Under the pieces are notes generated by a model. That model saw nothing but the letters and a program-made list of their open reading frames with translations, made no database searches and had not been told where the DNA came from. This document shows, one piece after another, positions 10,775 through 20,810 of a DNA stretch of 60,000 nt. Where the stretch lies: the NCBI GenBank assembly GCA_009746045.1, contig RPFO01000015.1, positions 1,390,529-1,450,528 of the forward strand, given 5' to 3'. Position numbers and translations under genes: made by a program. The DNA is from Mesostigma viride. Its lineage: Eukaryota; Streptophyta; Mesostigmatophyceae; Mesostigmatales; Mesostigmataceae. The stretch's first letter is position 1. Every line of letters starts with the position of its first letter.

Positions 10775-13700
10775 TTGTATGACATTGCCTCAAGGTTGCA
10801 TACCATGTTTGGCCATGCAGCTCAGTCTTTGCAAGTTGCTAGACGGCTGGGAGGAAGTGAGTTGTACTCCATCTGCCAACAGGTTGCTCAAGCTTGCAAG
10901 TGCAGGCTAGTTGCTAGAAAGCCCAAGCAGTCTCATGCCAGGACTCCTATTTTGCAGCCAGGCCATGTGCAGGTAGATATTCAGAGAATCAGGGGTTTGA
11001 AGCTGCTGGTGGCAGTGGACAGATATACCAAGTACAAGACCCTAGAGATCCTGCCTGACATGGAGAAGCCTACATTGATTGCTGCTCTGAAGTTGACAAG
11101 GAGCAGGTACCCTGGGTTGGAGTTGTTGCAGTGTGACATTCAGTTTGAGTGCTGTGAGAACCTGCCAGAGTTTCCAGAGTTGCTGATTACACCCAGGGAG
11201 AGCCACGGCCAGCAAGGGGTGGTGGAGAGAGCCATCCAAGAGATCAAGACTGTGCTGCTGGTGGAGAGGATTCCAAGGACGTCATCTGCCATTGTGACAT
11301 CTGCATGGCTACGTTCTGTGGAGGACAGGCTGAACCTGAGGACTCCCATGTTCTTTGGTGACATTGCCATCAATCCTCTTATGCTGCATACCAGGATGCT
11401 GCCAGCTGATGCTGAGCAGGCATGGAAGGAGAAGCTAGAGGCCAAGTTCCTCAAGCTGAGGCAGAAAGACAAGGGCTGGAGTGTCCTAGAACCTAACGTT
11501 GGACAACAGGTTGTTGTGTGGAAGGAACCAAGCTTTCCAGGGAAACGTGGCAGCTGGCATGATGGGGTGGTGACCCGAGTAGAAGCCGCTGGCCATAAGT
11601 GCTGGGTGGCCATTGATGGCTCCCAAGCAGTGCACCGTCTGTCCTGGTCAAAGATCCGTCCCCGGGGAGGTAATCAAGGAGACCTCTTCCAGGTGCCCGC
11701 TGGTGTACAAGGCGGGGGTGACGTGGAGCTTCCTGATCAGGGTGCTACAGCTGTATCGAGCCCTCAGGGTGACCCTGGCCCGGCCCCTGGGGTACCTTCA
11801 CATACGGTGGTTGGGCAAGCAGGCGGACAGGCTGCACCTCCGGAACGGCCCGACACCAGGCCTAGGGGTGTGCGTCTATCAGATATTGTACAGGCTTTGC
11901 AAAGAGCCAAGAAGGAGCCTAAGGTGTCCAAGCTTGTCCAGTTGGATGAACCTGAGGTAGCTGCCATGGAGATAGATACCAATGCACAGGTTTCTGTCAT
12001 GGGACCTCAGCATACAGGAGAACTGCTGGTCGGAGAACCAAGTTGCCCCTGGGTGTCTGATTTCAGTGGTAGGACGCATCTAAGGGTGTTGGGAGAGGTT
12101 ACTGCCCCTGTCATGGGTGTGGATGTGACCTTCCTTGTCCTAGAGGACTATGATGGCCCTGTGATTTTGGGTCAGAATTTTCTGGGCAATCCTGGGATTT
12201 CTATCAGAGCTACAGCTCTGAGAAGAGATGGCTGGGGGATGATTCCCCTAGAAAATTTCAGGACAACATTTCCAGTCAGGTGCAGGGCCAAGCCGGTCAA
12301 GGGTGTAAAATGGGATGAAGGGGAGGTGCCCCCAGCGGCCAGTTTGGTGATTCCAGCTGTGTTGCACCCCAGCAGTATTGGCATAACTCACAGGAGCCTT
12401 GCTGCACACTCTCCTTTGACATATGACCAGCTGGTCCAAGAGATGAGCTCGCCTACTTTGTTTGAGGCTTGGAAGCTCGCCTTCTCCAAGGCATTGGAGG
12501 AGTGGTTGCAGTTTGAGTGTGCTGCACCAACAGACAGACGTCCCCCAGCATCAAGGAAGCTTGCTTTGAGATTTGTGCTGAAGAGGAAGGTTGTGGATGA
12601 GGTATCAGTGCCCCATGTCAGGCCTGTCCTGAATGAGTATCACGGCACGGGGAGTCTGCCAGGAGAGGAGCTATACACGCCAGGGATGCTACACGACACA
12701 TGGAGAATTTTGCTATGTCTCTACGTGGGGTTGCTGAACAGGGGAGCAGCTATGTCATCAGTGCTGCTGGACTTCAAGAGGGCATTTTTAAAATCTGATC
12801 CAGAAGTGGCCAGGAGGGTGTGGAAGCAGGATGAGCCTTACTGTGTTGAGGTGCCTGCCATCTGGAAGCTGGAGCTGCATCAACAATTCCTGGTTATTCT
12901 GAAGGGCCTGGAAGGACTCAGGTCGAGCCCAATCATCTGGAGACTCACGCTGCAGGAAGCTCTGATCAGTGAGTGTGGCTTGAGAGTGTCTTCAGTTGAT
13001 CCCTGTTTGCTGCTGGCCCAATGGGAGGGTCTGCCAGTGTATGCTAGTTTGCATGGAGATGATCTGCATTTGCTAGCCCCCACGACCTGGCTGAAGAAGT
13101 TTATTCCTGTCATCAGTGGCAAGTTTTCACTGGGCAAGGAGCTGTGGCAGGAGCCCAACAAGCCTGTAGTGTTCTGTGGAATGCAGGCTACCCTGTTCAG
13201 GAGGGACGGGGAGTGGAGTATCAGGCTTCAGGCTGGAGGAGATTATAAACAGACCATTGTGAAGGCCTTGCCAGAGAAGATCACCCAGGCTGCAGGACCT
13301 GAGTTGAGAGGCATGTGGGCCTGGTTTGCCAGCATCTGTGGTCCGTCTTTGATGGTCCATAGCAGAATGCCTGATGAGGTGCTTGAGGATGAGAAGCCTC
13401 GAGTCATAGCCCGGTTGGTGGAGAGTACCCCTGATCTGATTTTGTCTGGGATTGACTTTGCCCAGCCTATCACCTTGGAGATCTTTGTTGACAGTTCCAT
13501 GGATGCTCGCCAGGTTACCAAGGTCAGGGGGAGATCTGCTGCTCTGTTTGCTTTTTATCAGAGCAGGGCAAGTTTGTTCAGCTGGTACAGCAGACTGCAG
13601 AAGAGGGTCTGTATCAGTTCAGATGTGGCAGAATGCAGGGCCATATGCGAGGGGATCCAGTCCAGCCTGTACATAAAGGAGTTAATGCTGGAGCTGGCTT

Positions 13701-13969
13701 CAGTTACCCCTTGGACCTTGCAGATGGAGACGTTGTTGCTAACAGACAGCATGGGTATGGTCCAGTTTGTTCACAAGCAGCTGGCCAGAAGCCGGGACCT
13801 GGATTATTTGTTGCTGAAGGAGTTGGCCAGTTTGGTTGACTTGAAGCATATCCCTGGCGAGGAGAACCCTGCTGATGCATTGACAAAGCTGCCACACAAG
13901 GCCCCAGCCCAGTACAATGTACTGAGGAAGCTCATGAATGCTGACTGTCAAGTCGGTCTATCTGTCTAA
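10775..13969 (+). CDS. Copia-like pol polyprotein: integrase, protease-like, reverse transcriptase, RNase H
   Basis: A 1064-residue frame. Residues 9-43 hold a His/Cys cluster (HTMFGH, C-x6-C-x-C) of the integrase zinc-binding end. The integrase acidic triad is D68 (VQVDI), D121 (LLQCDIQF) and E151 (GVVERA), followed by a C-terminal fold ending SKIRPRGG near 298. Residues 396-470 look like a retropepsin: MEIDTNAQVSVM, then LGEVTAPV and VILGQNFLG; the usual D-T/S-G reads DTN. Reverse transcriptase follows from about 600: motif A LLDFKRAFLKSD, KGLEGLRSSPIIW, and catalytic LHGDDLHLL (762-763). RNase H carries FVDSS, AECRA, LTDSMG and ENPADALTK. RT type and RNase H place it with Ty1/copia. The N-terminal edge is uncertain since the frame needs a shift from the gag frame near 10775. 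Confidence 0.9.
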   Translation: MYDIASRLHTMFGHAAQSLQVARRLGGSELYSICQQVAQACKCRLVARKPKQSHARTPILQPGHVQVDIQRIRGLKLLVAVDRYTKYKTLEILPDMEKPTLIAALKLTRSRYPGLELLQCDIQFECCENLPEFPELLITPRESHGQQGVVERAIQEIKTVLLVERIPRTSSAIVTSAWLRSVEDRLNLRTPMFFGDIAINPLMLHTRMLPADAEQAWKEKLEAKFLKLRQKDKGWSVLEPNVGQQVVVWKEPSFPGKRGSWHDGVVTRVEAAGHKCWVAIDGSQAVHRLSWSKIRPRGGNQGDLFQVPAGVQGGGDVELPDQGATAVSSPQGDPGPAPGVPSHTVVGQAGGQAAPPERPDTRPRGVRLSDIVQALQRAKKEPKVSKLVQLDEPEVAAMEIDTNAQVSVMGPQHTGELLVGEPSCPWVSDFSGRTHLRVLGEVTAPVMGVDVTFLVLEDYDGPVILGQNFLGNPGISIRATALRRDGWGMIPLENFRTTFPVRCRAKPVKGVKWDEGEVPPAASLVIPAVLHPSSIGITHRSLAAHSPLTYDQLVQEMSSPTLFEAWKLAFSKALEEWLQFECAAPTDRRPPASRKLALRFVLKRKVVDEVSVPHVRPVLNEYHGTGSLPGEELYTPGMLHDTWRILLCLYVGLLNRGAAMSSVLLDFKRAFLKSDPEVARRVWKQDEPYCVEVPAIWKLELHQQFLVILKGLEGLRSSPIIWRLTLQEALISECGLRVSSVDPCLLLAQWEGLPVYASLHGDDLHLLAPTTWLKKFIPVISGKFSLGKELWQEPNKPVVFCGMQATLFRRDGEWSIRLQAGGDYKQTIVKALPEKITQAAGPELRGMWAWFASICGPSLMVHSRMPDEVLEDEKPRVIARLVESTPDLILSGIDFAQPITLEIFVDSSMDARQVTKVRGRSAALFAFYQSRASLFSWYSRLQKRVCISSDVAECRAICEGIQSSLYIKELMLELASVTPWTLQMETLLLTDSMGMVQFVHKQLARSRDLDYLLLKELASLVDLKHIPGEENPADALTKLPHKAPAQYNVLRKLMNADCQVGLSV

Positions 13970-14716
13970 AAGCTGAGAGCTGGGTGCTTAAGTCTCTGGA
14001 TATCAGGCTGGGAGCTTGATTGTACATAATCCTGAGCACACCTTGAGGGGTGAGACATGTCTCTGGTGTGGGAATGTCTGACATTGTCTCTGATGGAGAG
14101 ATGTCTATCTGGGGTTTTCATCTCAGTCTGAGGTTTCCCCAGATCTGTGGTTTGTGGGCGGGGTTCGATTCCCTGGTGCCGTCTTAAGGCGGAGTTTCAC
14201 GGACTGGCTGACCCATCCACCATGCTGGTGAGGTGGCGACAGGTCCCCTGATTTTCCACGGTTGGAACGAGTATAGGAGCTTGTGTTTTGCATGTGCTTC
14301 GCGTAGATGTTGTGTCTGGTTCGATAAGGGGCAGCAGACCGGCGCCGACTCCCGTCTGGGGGTCAGCAATGTTTTCTGATGAGCTGTTGTGGGTGATCTG
14401 TGGGGTTTCGCCTAAGGTCCTGAAGGTTGTACATACTTCTCAAGTTCTTAGCTGAACACCTATGGGCTGCCACAGTTGGCCAACCTCTTGTACATGGGTA
14501 ACACAACGAGCCTCCCGTGAAGGGATAGGGACTCATTGTAATTTGTTTGTGCTCCTGAGCCAGTATGGGTGCTATGTACATATAATAAGGAATCCAAGCT
14601 GACTGTCATGCCCAGCGGGTTGTGACTTGTAGTCGGGGAGGATGTCCAGTACCCATTGTGTGTGTTTGTATGTAGACTTGTGTGAGCTGCTACAGCTCAA
14701 GAAAAGAAAGGATTGG
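13970..14716 (+). other. 3' untranslated region of the copia-like element
   Basis: About 750 bp between the pol stop and the right LTR with no recognisable ORF. It ends in a purine-rich run at 14698-14716, the presumed polypurine tract for plus-strand priming. Confidence 0.65.
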
Positions 14717-15413
14717 AGTTAACGCCAAGCGCATTGGCGTGATCCTGATTCGGCATATCTCTGCGATTCCAGCGGCACCGGAACGAGTTCATTCCGACAA
14801 GTATCAAGAAAGTTATGGCGTTCCGACTTCCCGGTCGCGCGCGAGCGCGAGCCGGCTGTTCTTCTAAGTCGGACGTGAATATTTGCCGACGACATATGGG
14901 GTCGACAGTAATTCCTGGGCTGACAGGAATTAGGTGCTGTACCTACGACGGTATTGGATTAATACGTCGTACGCAGGAAATAGGAACCTTAACCTGTGGT
15001 CTGTTGGTACCGCAGGCTTAGTCCTGGACTTCTAGGTGCAGATGCAATAATCACTGTGGTGACTGTACTCTGTGGTCACTGTGCCTGTATGGCAGACCTA
15101 CTGTATAGGAACTGGGCGCTGTACAGGTAGTGAATACTGTACCGGGGGTGTTATTACTGAGCAGGCCTCCTAGGCTGCTCAGGACTAGCAAGCACAGTGC
15201 ACAAGTATATAAACAATAGGCCAGTGCCAATGGGCATCTCTTGCGAGCCCGCCTCACGTGTTGTGCCTTGACTTGGCAAACTCGTGTACAAGCCTCAAGT
15301 GTGTGAGCGCTGTAACATTATCCAATTTTAACAAAGCTCCGTTTCCAACCATATTCACACATTGCTGCATTGCAAACATATCCTTCACATTGCGTTTGCT
15401 AAGAACGTTAACT
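14717..15413 (+). repeat. Right LTR of the copia-like element
   Basis: It is the counterpart of 7401-8097 and is followed directly by GGTGC and then by the interrupted transposase reading frame. Confidence 0.93.
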
Positions 15414-17168
15414 GGTGCTGTCCTTGGGGGGCAGCCATTTCTTGCCCTTCCACCCGGGCATGGTGTCACGGACCTGCCCTGGCTTCAGTTCCTTAGTGGC
15501 GGTACACCACTCCACCACCTCCACCCCAGCCCCCCCCTTCCCCTTGCCCTTCAAGTCATGGTTGGGATACTGCTTGCACGTGCTGTGATCATTGAACGCG
15601 TGCCTGAGCAAGTTCTGAGTTGCCTCGTGCAGCCACTCAGCTGGCATGTGGTGGTTGCGCCTGATCAACGTGCGAAAGCAATAGCACACATGCTTGATGC
15701 AGTGCTCATCCAGGACGCCAGGCAGCTTGCCCAAGTGTTCCCGCTTCAGCTTGAGCAGGGCGCCATAGAGGCAGTTCCCCAAGTGATTGAGGTCCTCTAG
15801 CTTCTCGGGCACATGCGGCAGGGAAGTGTCTGCGCGCACTTGGGCATACCAGCTAGTGTCACCATCGCTCACCACCTGTGCAGCGTACAACCTCTGGGCG
15901 AGAGGCTTGGGCTGCTGTGGCCCTTGCTCCCCCTTCTTCACCTGCCCAAAAGACACCCCAGCATGAAGGGAAGCCAGCTCATGCAGTAGAAAGCGCGCGC
16001 CCTGCGACTCCATGCCCTTGCTGCTATCCTGCGAGTTCAGCCAGCACACATGCGGCCTAGCCTCCTTTCCTGACCTGCTAGCCACCTGGCACACAGGGCA
16101 CCACTTCCCACTGATGTGCAGCCCTATGACCAGCCCCGTGCCCTCGTGGATAGTGAGCTGCTGCCCCCACTTGGACTGATACCCCCTGGTTGGCCACGAT
16201 CCATCAAAGCTGACCCGACAGCCCTGCCTCCCTTCCTTGTCAACCTTGAACCTCCCAGCCTTCTGCTCCCATGCACGCGCCTTCTCCCTGTTCTCATGCA
16301 GCAATCACCTCCCCCCAAAAATCCATGATGACTGCCTCTACGGCATCCACATCTTTGTCCCAAGCAAAGTGCCCGCGAGGGAATGCCAGACCCAGCACCG
16401 TCGAGCACCACAGCATCTGCGCGCGTGTGCAAGAGAAGATGACAGCAGCTACTGCAAGCAAGCTACAGGAAGCGTTGCGATCCATACCTGTCCTCACGCA
16501 AGTCTGAGTTGGGGCGCAGGATAGGAAATGGGATCCGCCATGGCTCACGCTCCTTGCTGCCCTCGCCATCAGGCTTGTCGCGCCACGGATTGCTGCACCA
16601 GAGCACGATGTCGGCCAAGCTACCCTCCCCACTGAACTTCTTGGCAGCCATCTCGCCCACCTTGACACAACCAACACCGCAGCAAAAAGGGCATTGCATC
16701 ATGCTGGCCATCTCCTCTAACTGGCAAGAGTCCACCAGCACACGAGGCATGCTCAAGGGGGGGCCTTGTGCAGGTGGTGATGGCGGCGTTTCATCAGCGG
16801 CTCCAGCGCTGGCCATCTTACCATGCGGATAAAACTTCTGAGGCGACGGCTTTGTGGTCAATGGCGGCACCGACTGACGCCCTGAGCAGGCTGAGCTTGT
16901 CGTCGTCGGCGCGCTCGCTCCTCCATCGCTTCCGCCACTGGCCTGGGCCGTCGCCGGGGTCTGCGGACTCTCTTTACCCTTTCCAGACACCCACTCCGCC
17001 CTGCATGGTTTGCTGCGCCACCCGAGGCCGACCAGGAAACCTGGCCTTGCGCAAGCCCCGAGGCCTGCCAACCCCCCGACTTGGTGCTGGGGTTGAGGGC
17101 GCCTGACCGGCTCTCTCCTGCTGGCGCCTTTGCCGCTGCGCTGCTGCTGCTTTACCAGCGCCTGTCAT
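15414..17168 (-). pseudogene. Kolobok-type transposase, N-terminal and catalytic part
   Basis: Reading on the minus strand: 17168 to about 16990 encodes a basic start with AT-hook-like GRPR motifs (GVGRPRG, PGRPRV). A frame change follows, then a segment with VDSCQLEEMASMMQCPFC and a further Cys (LWC). A 71-bp intron (16487-16417, donor GTATGG, acceptor GCGCGCAG) leads to MLWCSTVLGLAFPRGHF. A frameshift at the G run near 16310 leads to the main frame with VSFDGSWPTRG, GKWCPVC, HVCWLN, SKGMESQGA and VSDGDTSWY. The DGSW and DGD blocks are the likely catalytic carboxylates of the cut-and-paste transposase. At 15414 the gene is broken by the copia-like element and continues at 7400. Confidence 0.75.
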
Positions 17169-17212
17169 CGCGATCCTACGAAAAAAAATAATTCAGCGCC
17201 GATCCGCGGTGG

Positions 17213-17635
17213 CTATGAAGCCGACGTAGTTTCCAGCCGGGTCTGGGAAGCGGTCCCGAATGATCTCTTGATTTCTTGAGGCAATGGGCGCGCGGTTCCG
17301 TCAGGAGCAATCCATCCCATCCTAGCCGCAAACCATCTGTAAGCGGCGTTTCTGAAAACATTATTTCCATCGTAAGGATCCACGGGGGGTGTGTGGTTCA
17401 GGCCAGCGGGCCCAAGCTCAATCAACCGATCCCTCGCTAAAATATCATCCAGCAGCAGACCATTGAAATCATTTTCGAGTTGCCACAATCCCAGCGCGAC
17501 ATTAGCCCTCTGCCACCTCGCAAAATCTTGCGCATCGGTATACGCCATGGCGTGATCGCCACCGCAATTTTCCCACACATGCGATTTTTCATGGTCCCGT
17601 GATCGTCGGTTCCGGCGCCAATTTTTTGGCGCCAA
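17213..17635 (-). CDS. Second Kolobok-encoded ORF, possible P2X7-type intracellular domain
   Basis: This 140-residue minus-strand ORF lies between the right inverted end and the transposase start. Its C-terminal half reads NNVFRNAAYRWFAARMGW then PLPQEIKRSFG, which resembles the transposon-associated P2X purinoreceptor 7 intracellular-like domain (RNAAYR, then a hydrophobic P-x-x-I element). A start at the inner ATG (MAYTDAQDFARWQ, about 17548) is more natural than the upstream one, because the first 25 residues overlap the terminal palindrome. It could be a separate ORF or the first exon of the transposase; splice sites joining the two were not settled. Confidence 0.42.
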   Translation of the reverse strand: MAPKNWRRNRRSRDHEKSHVWENCGGDHAMAYTDAQDFARWQRANVALGLWQLENDFNGLLLDDILARDRLIELGPAGLNHTPPVDPYDGNNVFRNAAYRWFAARMGWIAPDGTARPLPQEIKRSFGTASQTRLETTSAS

Positions 17636-17642
17636 AAAATTC

Positions 17643-17664
17643 GGAACCGACCGGTCCCCTTAAC
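17643..17664 (+). repeat. Right inverted terminal repeat of the Kolobok-type element
   Basis: It is the inverse of 6151-6172 with one mismatch in the shared core, ending in the TTAA target copy at 17660-17663. Just inside it (17614-17649) lies a larger palindrome: GGTTCCG and CGGAACC flank AATTTTTTGGCGCCAAAAAA followed by TT, which could fold into a hairpin. Confidence 0.85.
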
Positions 17665-17702
17665 ATGGAGACAAGCCACAGCTCCAGCCAATAGTGTGGC
17701 AG

Positions 17703-18411
17703 TGTAACGTGCCAAACCCATCGGCCAGGCACGTTGGGAAAGATCGTTTCTATCTACGGGACCATCGTCCCGGTTTGTTGCCTACCTGAGTAGGAAGGGG
17801 GATCACTATTCTATGGGCTACTTGCTGTCATCACAGCGTAGGCCCAGAGGCATTATAATAATTACCTTCTTGTATTCTTGCAATTGCAGTTGTACAAGGA
17901 TATGTGTTGGACATGATTGTATCAAAAGGAATAGATTAATAGCTCAGATTAACTGAGGTGGGTGAGTCGGCGGATTGAAGAACGACTGTCTTGTCCATCG
18001 TCCTCGCACGCCTTTATGCCAAGCAGTGCCACTAGGTCGGCACTGCTGTTCCAACCCTTGTGGCCCAGAACATTCCATGCGAATATTCCACGCCTAATTT
18101 ACGTTACTGTAGTGGGCCGAACTACGGGTCGAACATAGGGCTGATCGACCTCTAACCATGTCCGTGGTAACCATCGTTACGTTATGCCATCGGACACACA
18201 TCCATCGATATATATCCCAATGTCACCAATATTACTCTAGATCTCAAAGTTCTGTCGGCACCCTCGTATACACAAGCAGAGGTGTGCCGGAAGGTATGGA
18301 CTTCAAACCACCTTAGGTATCTATCTCTTTTTGCACGTATCTTTTTATACCATAATTCTTTTGCCAAACTTTCTCGTGCTCACTAGGTTCGACCCTAGTC
18401 GGCACGCTACA
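17703..18411 (-). repeat. Left LTR (inferred 3' LTR) of the 6.7-kb LTR element
   Basis: It lies 39 bp outside the Kolobok-type element's right TTAA copy. It differs from 23723-24431 at only a handful of positions (for example GGCCAGG against GGCTAGG). Confidence 0.92.
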
Positions 18412-20623
18412 CTCCTCCCCCCCCATCGGGGAAGGGAGCCCACTGACCCTTCAAGCGAAGGGTACAAATAGTTTGGCTCATGCGCCCCCCAGAAGCCCAA
18501 GGTGTACTGGAGGGGCGGGGACCTGATGATCAACCACAAGATGTGGACGCCCCCAGCGGGCTAGAATAGCCATAGCCCTAGCTTGTAACCATTGGCGTCA
18601 CTGCCGCTAAGGCAGCCATGCCTAGAATGTTGCCTAGCTGTGCCAACACACCTAGTCACGTGCCGCCAACGCACGGTACACAACCAGCCATAGCCTTAGC
18701 CTAGTCCTAGTACAGCCATGCTACGCCCTGGCTATGTTCAGATTACTTGCCCACGCTCCTTGCTATGATATGCTCACATGGGTCTTATTGCACCCACAGT
18801 TTGCCGGATCGTTAGCCTGTCCTTTTAGCTAGCCGCGCCCGATTGCAGCTGTGGCATGCCTTTGGCATGAAGGAGACTGGGGGTCTCTGCCCTTTCTCCT
18901 GTAGTGCACACACAGGGATTAAAAGCACTTCGGTGCTCCGTGACTCCCCAACGGGAGCACGAGTTTAATTAATTAATGCGCTATCCAGACCTTGGCCTCG
19001 TTGCCTTCTCCCTAGGCTTCCCTTAGTCACGCATCAAGCCGGGTATCCGCTGGAGCCCACCCTACATAGTGATTCGAGGCGGGCGCGCACGATCGGGGGC
19101 ACGATCGGACGGCGGGCGCGCACGATCCTAGCCACAGCGATCGGGGGGCACGATCCTGGGCACTAGCGATCGGAGGGGGGCCGCGCTCCAATAGGGACTC
19201 TCCCCACGGATAGGCCTGTCCCGGCAGGATTTGTTTCCTTACTAAGGTCGCCCAAGCGTCCAGCTCTAAGACCTTGGTCCCTAACTATCTACCGGGCCGA
19301 AGAACCCGGGCGGGCGTAAGGCCCTCCTATACTACCGAGGAAGCCCTCGGTCGGGCCTAGAGCCCTAAGATGGAACACAGGGCTATAGAAGCGTTCATGA
19401 GCTGGTCCCGCCAGGCCTTAAGCTTCAGCCTATATTATTTCAGGCATCCGCCCTGGGTTACACCAGATTCATGACCAATCCTATACCCGTTCCTTGAGAG
19501 CAGCTTATATCCGCTCAACGTTCATAGAGGGTGGATCCGGCAAGCCTATAATAGCCGTTGATCGTGCCGGTCCATTTGGTACGTGGATTGAAGACATCCA
19601 TTGTGATGTCAGGCACTTGTGAGGCTGCCAGGTAGTCCTGACCGCTGCTGGGATGTCTGGCCATATGCGTAATGCGCCAGACTAGCTTGATGATGATCAG
19701 TTACTTGACGTATATGCTGAAATCGTGACGATACGTATCACAGTTGCTTGGAGTTGTTATCGTCTGAATTGTCGACTGAATCAGGAGAAGCCGTACGTGA
19801 ACTGGTGGCTGTGTTGATAGCGTGCAGCTCGGTCATATCGGAGAATAACCGCATGTTGATGGTGCAGTCAGACCGTGCACCGCTGAATTCATTACTTGAT
19901 GTAGCGTCCCGTGTTCAGCGACCGGGAAATCAGCGTTCAGCGACGAAGAGTGCGTGATGGGCGCCAATCAAACCTGCAAGATTGTGTGCATGGGTTGGTT
20001 GCGCTTGTGGTCGTGCAGAAGCAAGGCATATACAAACAAAAGTCAGGCTGATTCTCGGGGTGGCAAGAAGCCAGCCCCAAGAGAAAGAAGGTACGCAACA
20101 AGACATAACAAGACCACTAGTGTCAATTAGATAGAACAACAAGACAACAAGGCTCCACCTAGAGTAGCCACTCAGGAATTATGCCAACTGCTGAGGGCAG
20201 CCATCGCTGGCCAGCAGCCATGCAGGAAAAACGAAAAGACAACTACTAGGTACCAGACAGATCTGTCATGCAAGTACTATATTCTGACACCTGAACTGGC
20301 CCTTCACTTGCTGTCGTTTCATCATAACCTTGTCAGACTCCTCCCCCCCCCTAAATGGATCTGGAGACAGTATTATGCTGTCGACAGATTTGTCGCGCCT
20401 ACGCGACACACTAGGGATGAGTCAATCAGTCAAATGTGGCAATGCGATATTAGTATATAGGCATTAGCAGCAATACCTAAGTTGCGGCAAGCCATTGTGC
20501 ATGCCACACGAAGGATCCTCGACTTCACGGCCAAACACAACACTGAGCAGAGGCTGCCACGGCTATAAAAAGGAACGGGGGTGTGGTCGGCACTGAGCAA
20601 TTAATAGTAGGCAGACATGACAA
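18412..20623. other. Non-coding interior of the 6.7-kb LTR element
   Basis: No retroviral or host protein motif was seen. It contains short repeats built on GGGCGCGCACGATC at 19080-19175, a LINE-type tail at 18933-18977 and a TATA-like CTATAAAAAGG at 20563. Whether that box drives anything is unknown. Confidence 0.6.
18933..18977 (+). repeat. Conserved 3' tail with hairpin and (TTAA)n, plus orientation
   Basis: GTGCTCC and GGGAGCAC flank GTGACTCCCCAAC and could pair, followed by CGAGTTTAATTAATTAAT. A nearly identical copy in inverse orientation is at 43038-43085. Such a shared end with a short tandem tail is typical of non-LTR retrotransposon or SINE 3' ends. Confidence 0.6.
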
Positions 20624-20810
20624 GTGGTGAATCAGTGTCAGACCTCCCGGCCGCAGCATTTCGGAATGGTTGCCGACTATGCGGCAGACCTACATATGCC
20701 CCGCGGACCGGCACTGAACGCAAATGGTTTTCACCTTTGCGGCGTGCCAAATCAGAATATGCCTGGCCTTAGCCTGGCAGCATCTTGCCAGGGAAGAAGG
20801 GAACAGGTTG

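Larger units (their letters stand above)
7401..15413 (+). mobile_element. Complete copia-like LTR retrotransposon nested in the Kolobok-type element
   Basis: Two 697-bp LTRs (7401-8097 and 14717-15413) are nearly identical and begin AGTTAAC and end GTTAACT, not the usual TG...CA. The insertion is bounded by the 5-bp duplication GGTGC (7396-7400 and 15414-15418) and lies inside the transposase gene. The interior has gag with a CCHC knuckle, integrase, a protease-like domain, reverse transcriptase and RNase H, all plus strand. A purine-rich run (AAGAAAAGAAAGGATTGG) precedes the right LTR. No convincing primer-binding site was seen right after the left LTR. The 8.0-kb copy carries frameshifts in gag, so it is probably no longer autonomous. 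Confidence 0.93.
6156..17659 (-). mobile_element. Kolobok-type DNA transposon, split by a copia-like element
   Basis: The left end GGGGACCGGTTGGTTC (6156-6171) is matched in inverse by GAACCGACCGGTCCCC at 17644-17659 with one mismatch. Both ends are bordered by TTAA (6152-6155 and 17660-17663), the target duplication of Kolobok and piggyBac elements. Without the inserted retrotransposon and one copy of its duplication it is about 3.49 kb. A minus-strand transposase with a conserved FDGSW block and Cys/His-rich C-terminus fills most of it. The call as Kolobok rests on the TTAA target plus the transposase type (Mutator-like fold, Pfam PF20700 by recollection), not on a search. Confidence 0.8.

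Noticed and set aside
7401-15413. The two 697-bp repeats as independent genomic duplications
   Set aside because: They bound a gag-pol element, have terminal inverted heptamers and a shared GGTGC duplication, so they are LTRs.
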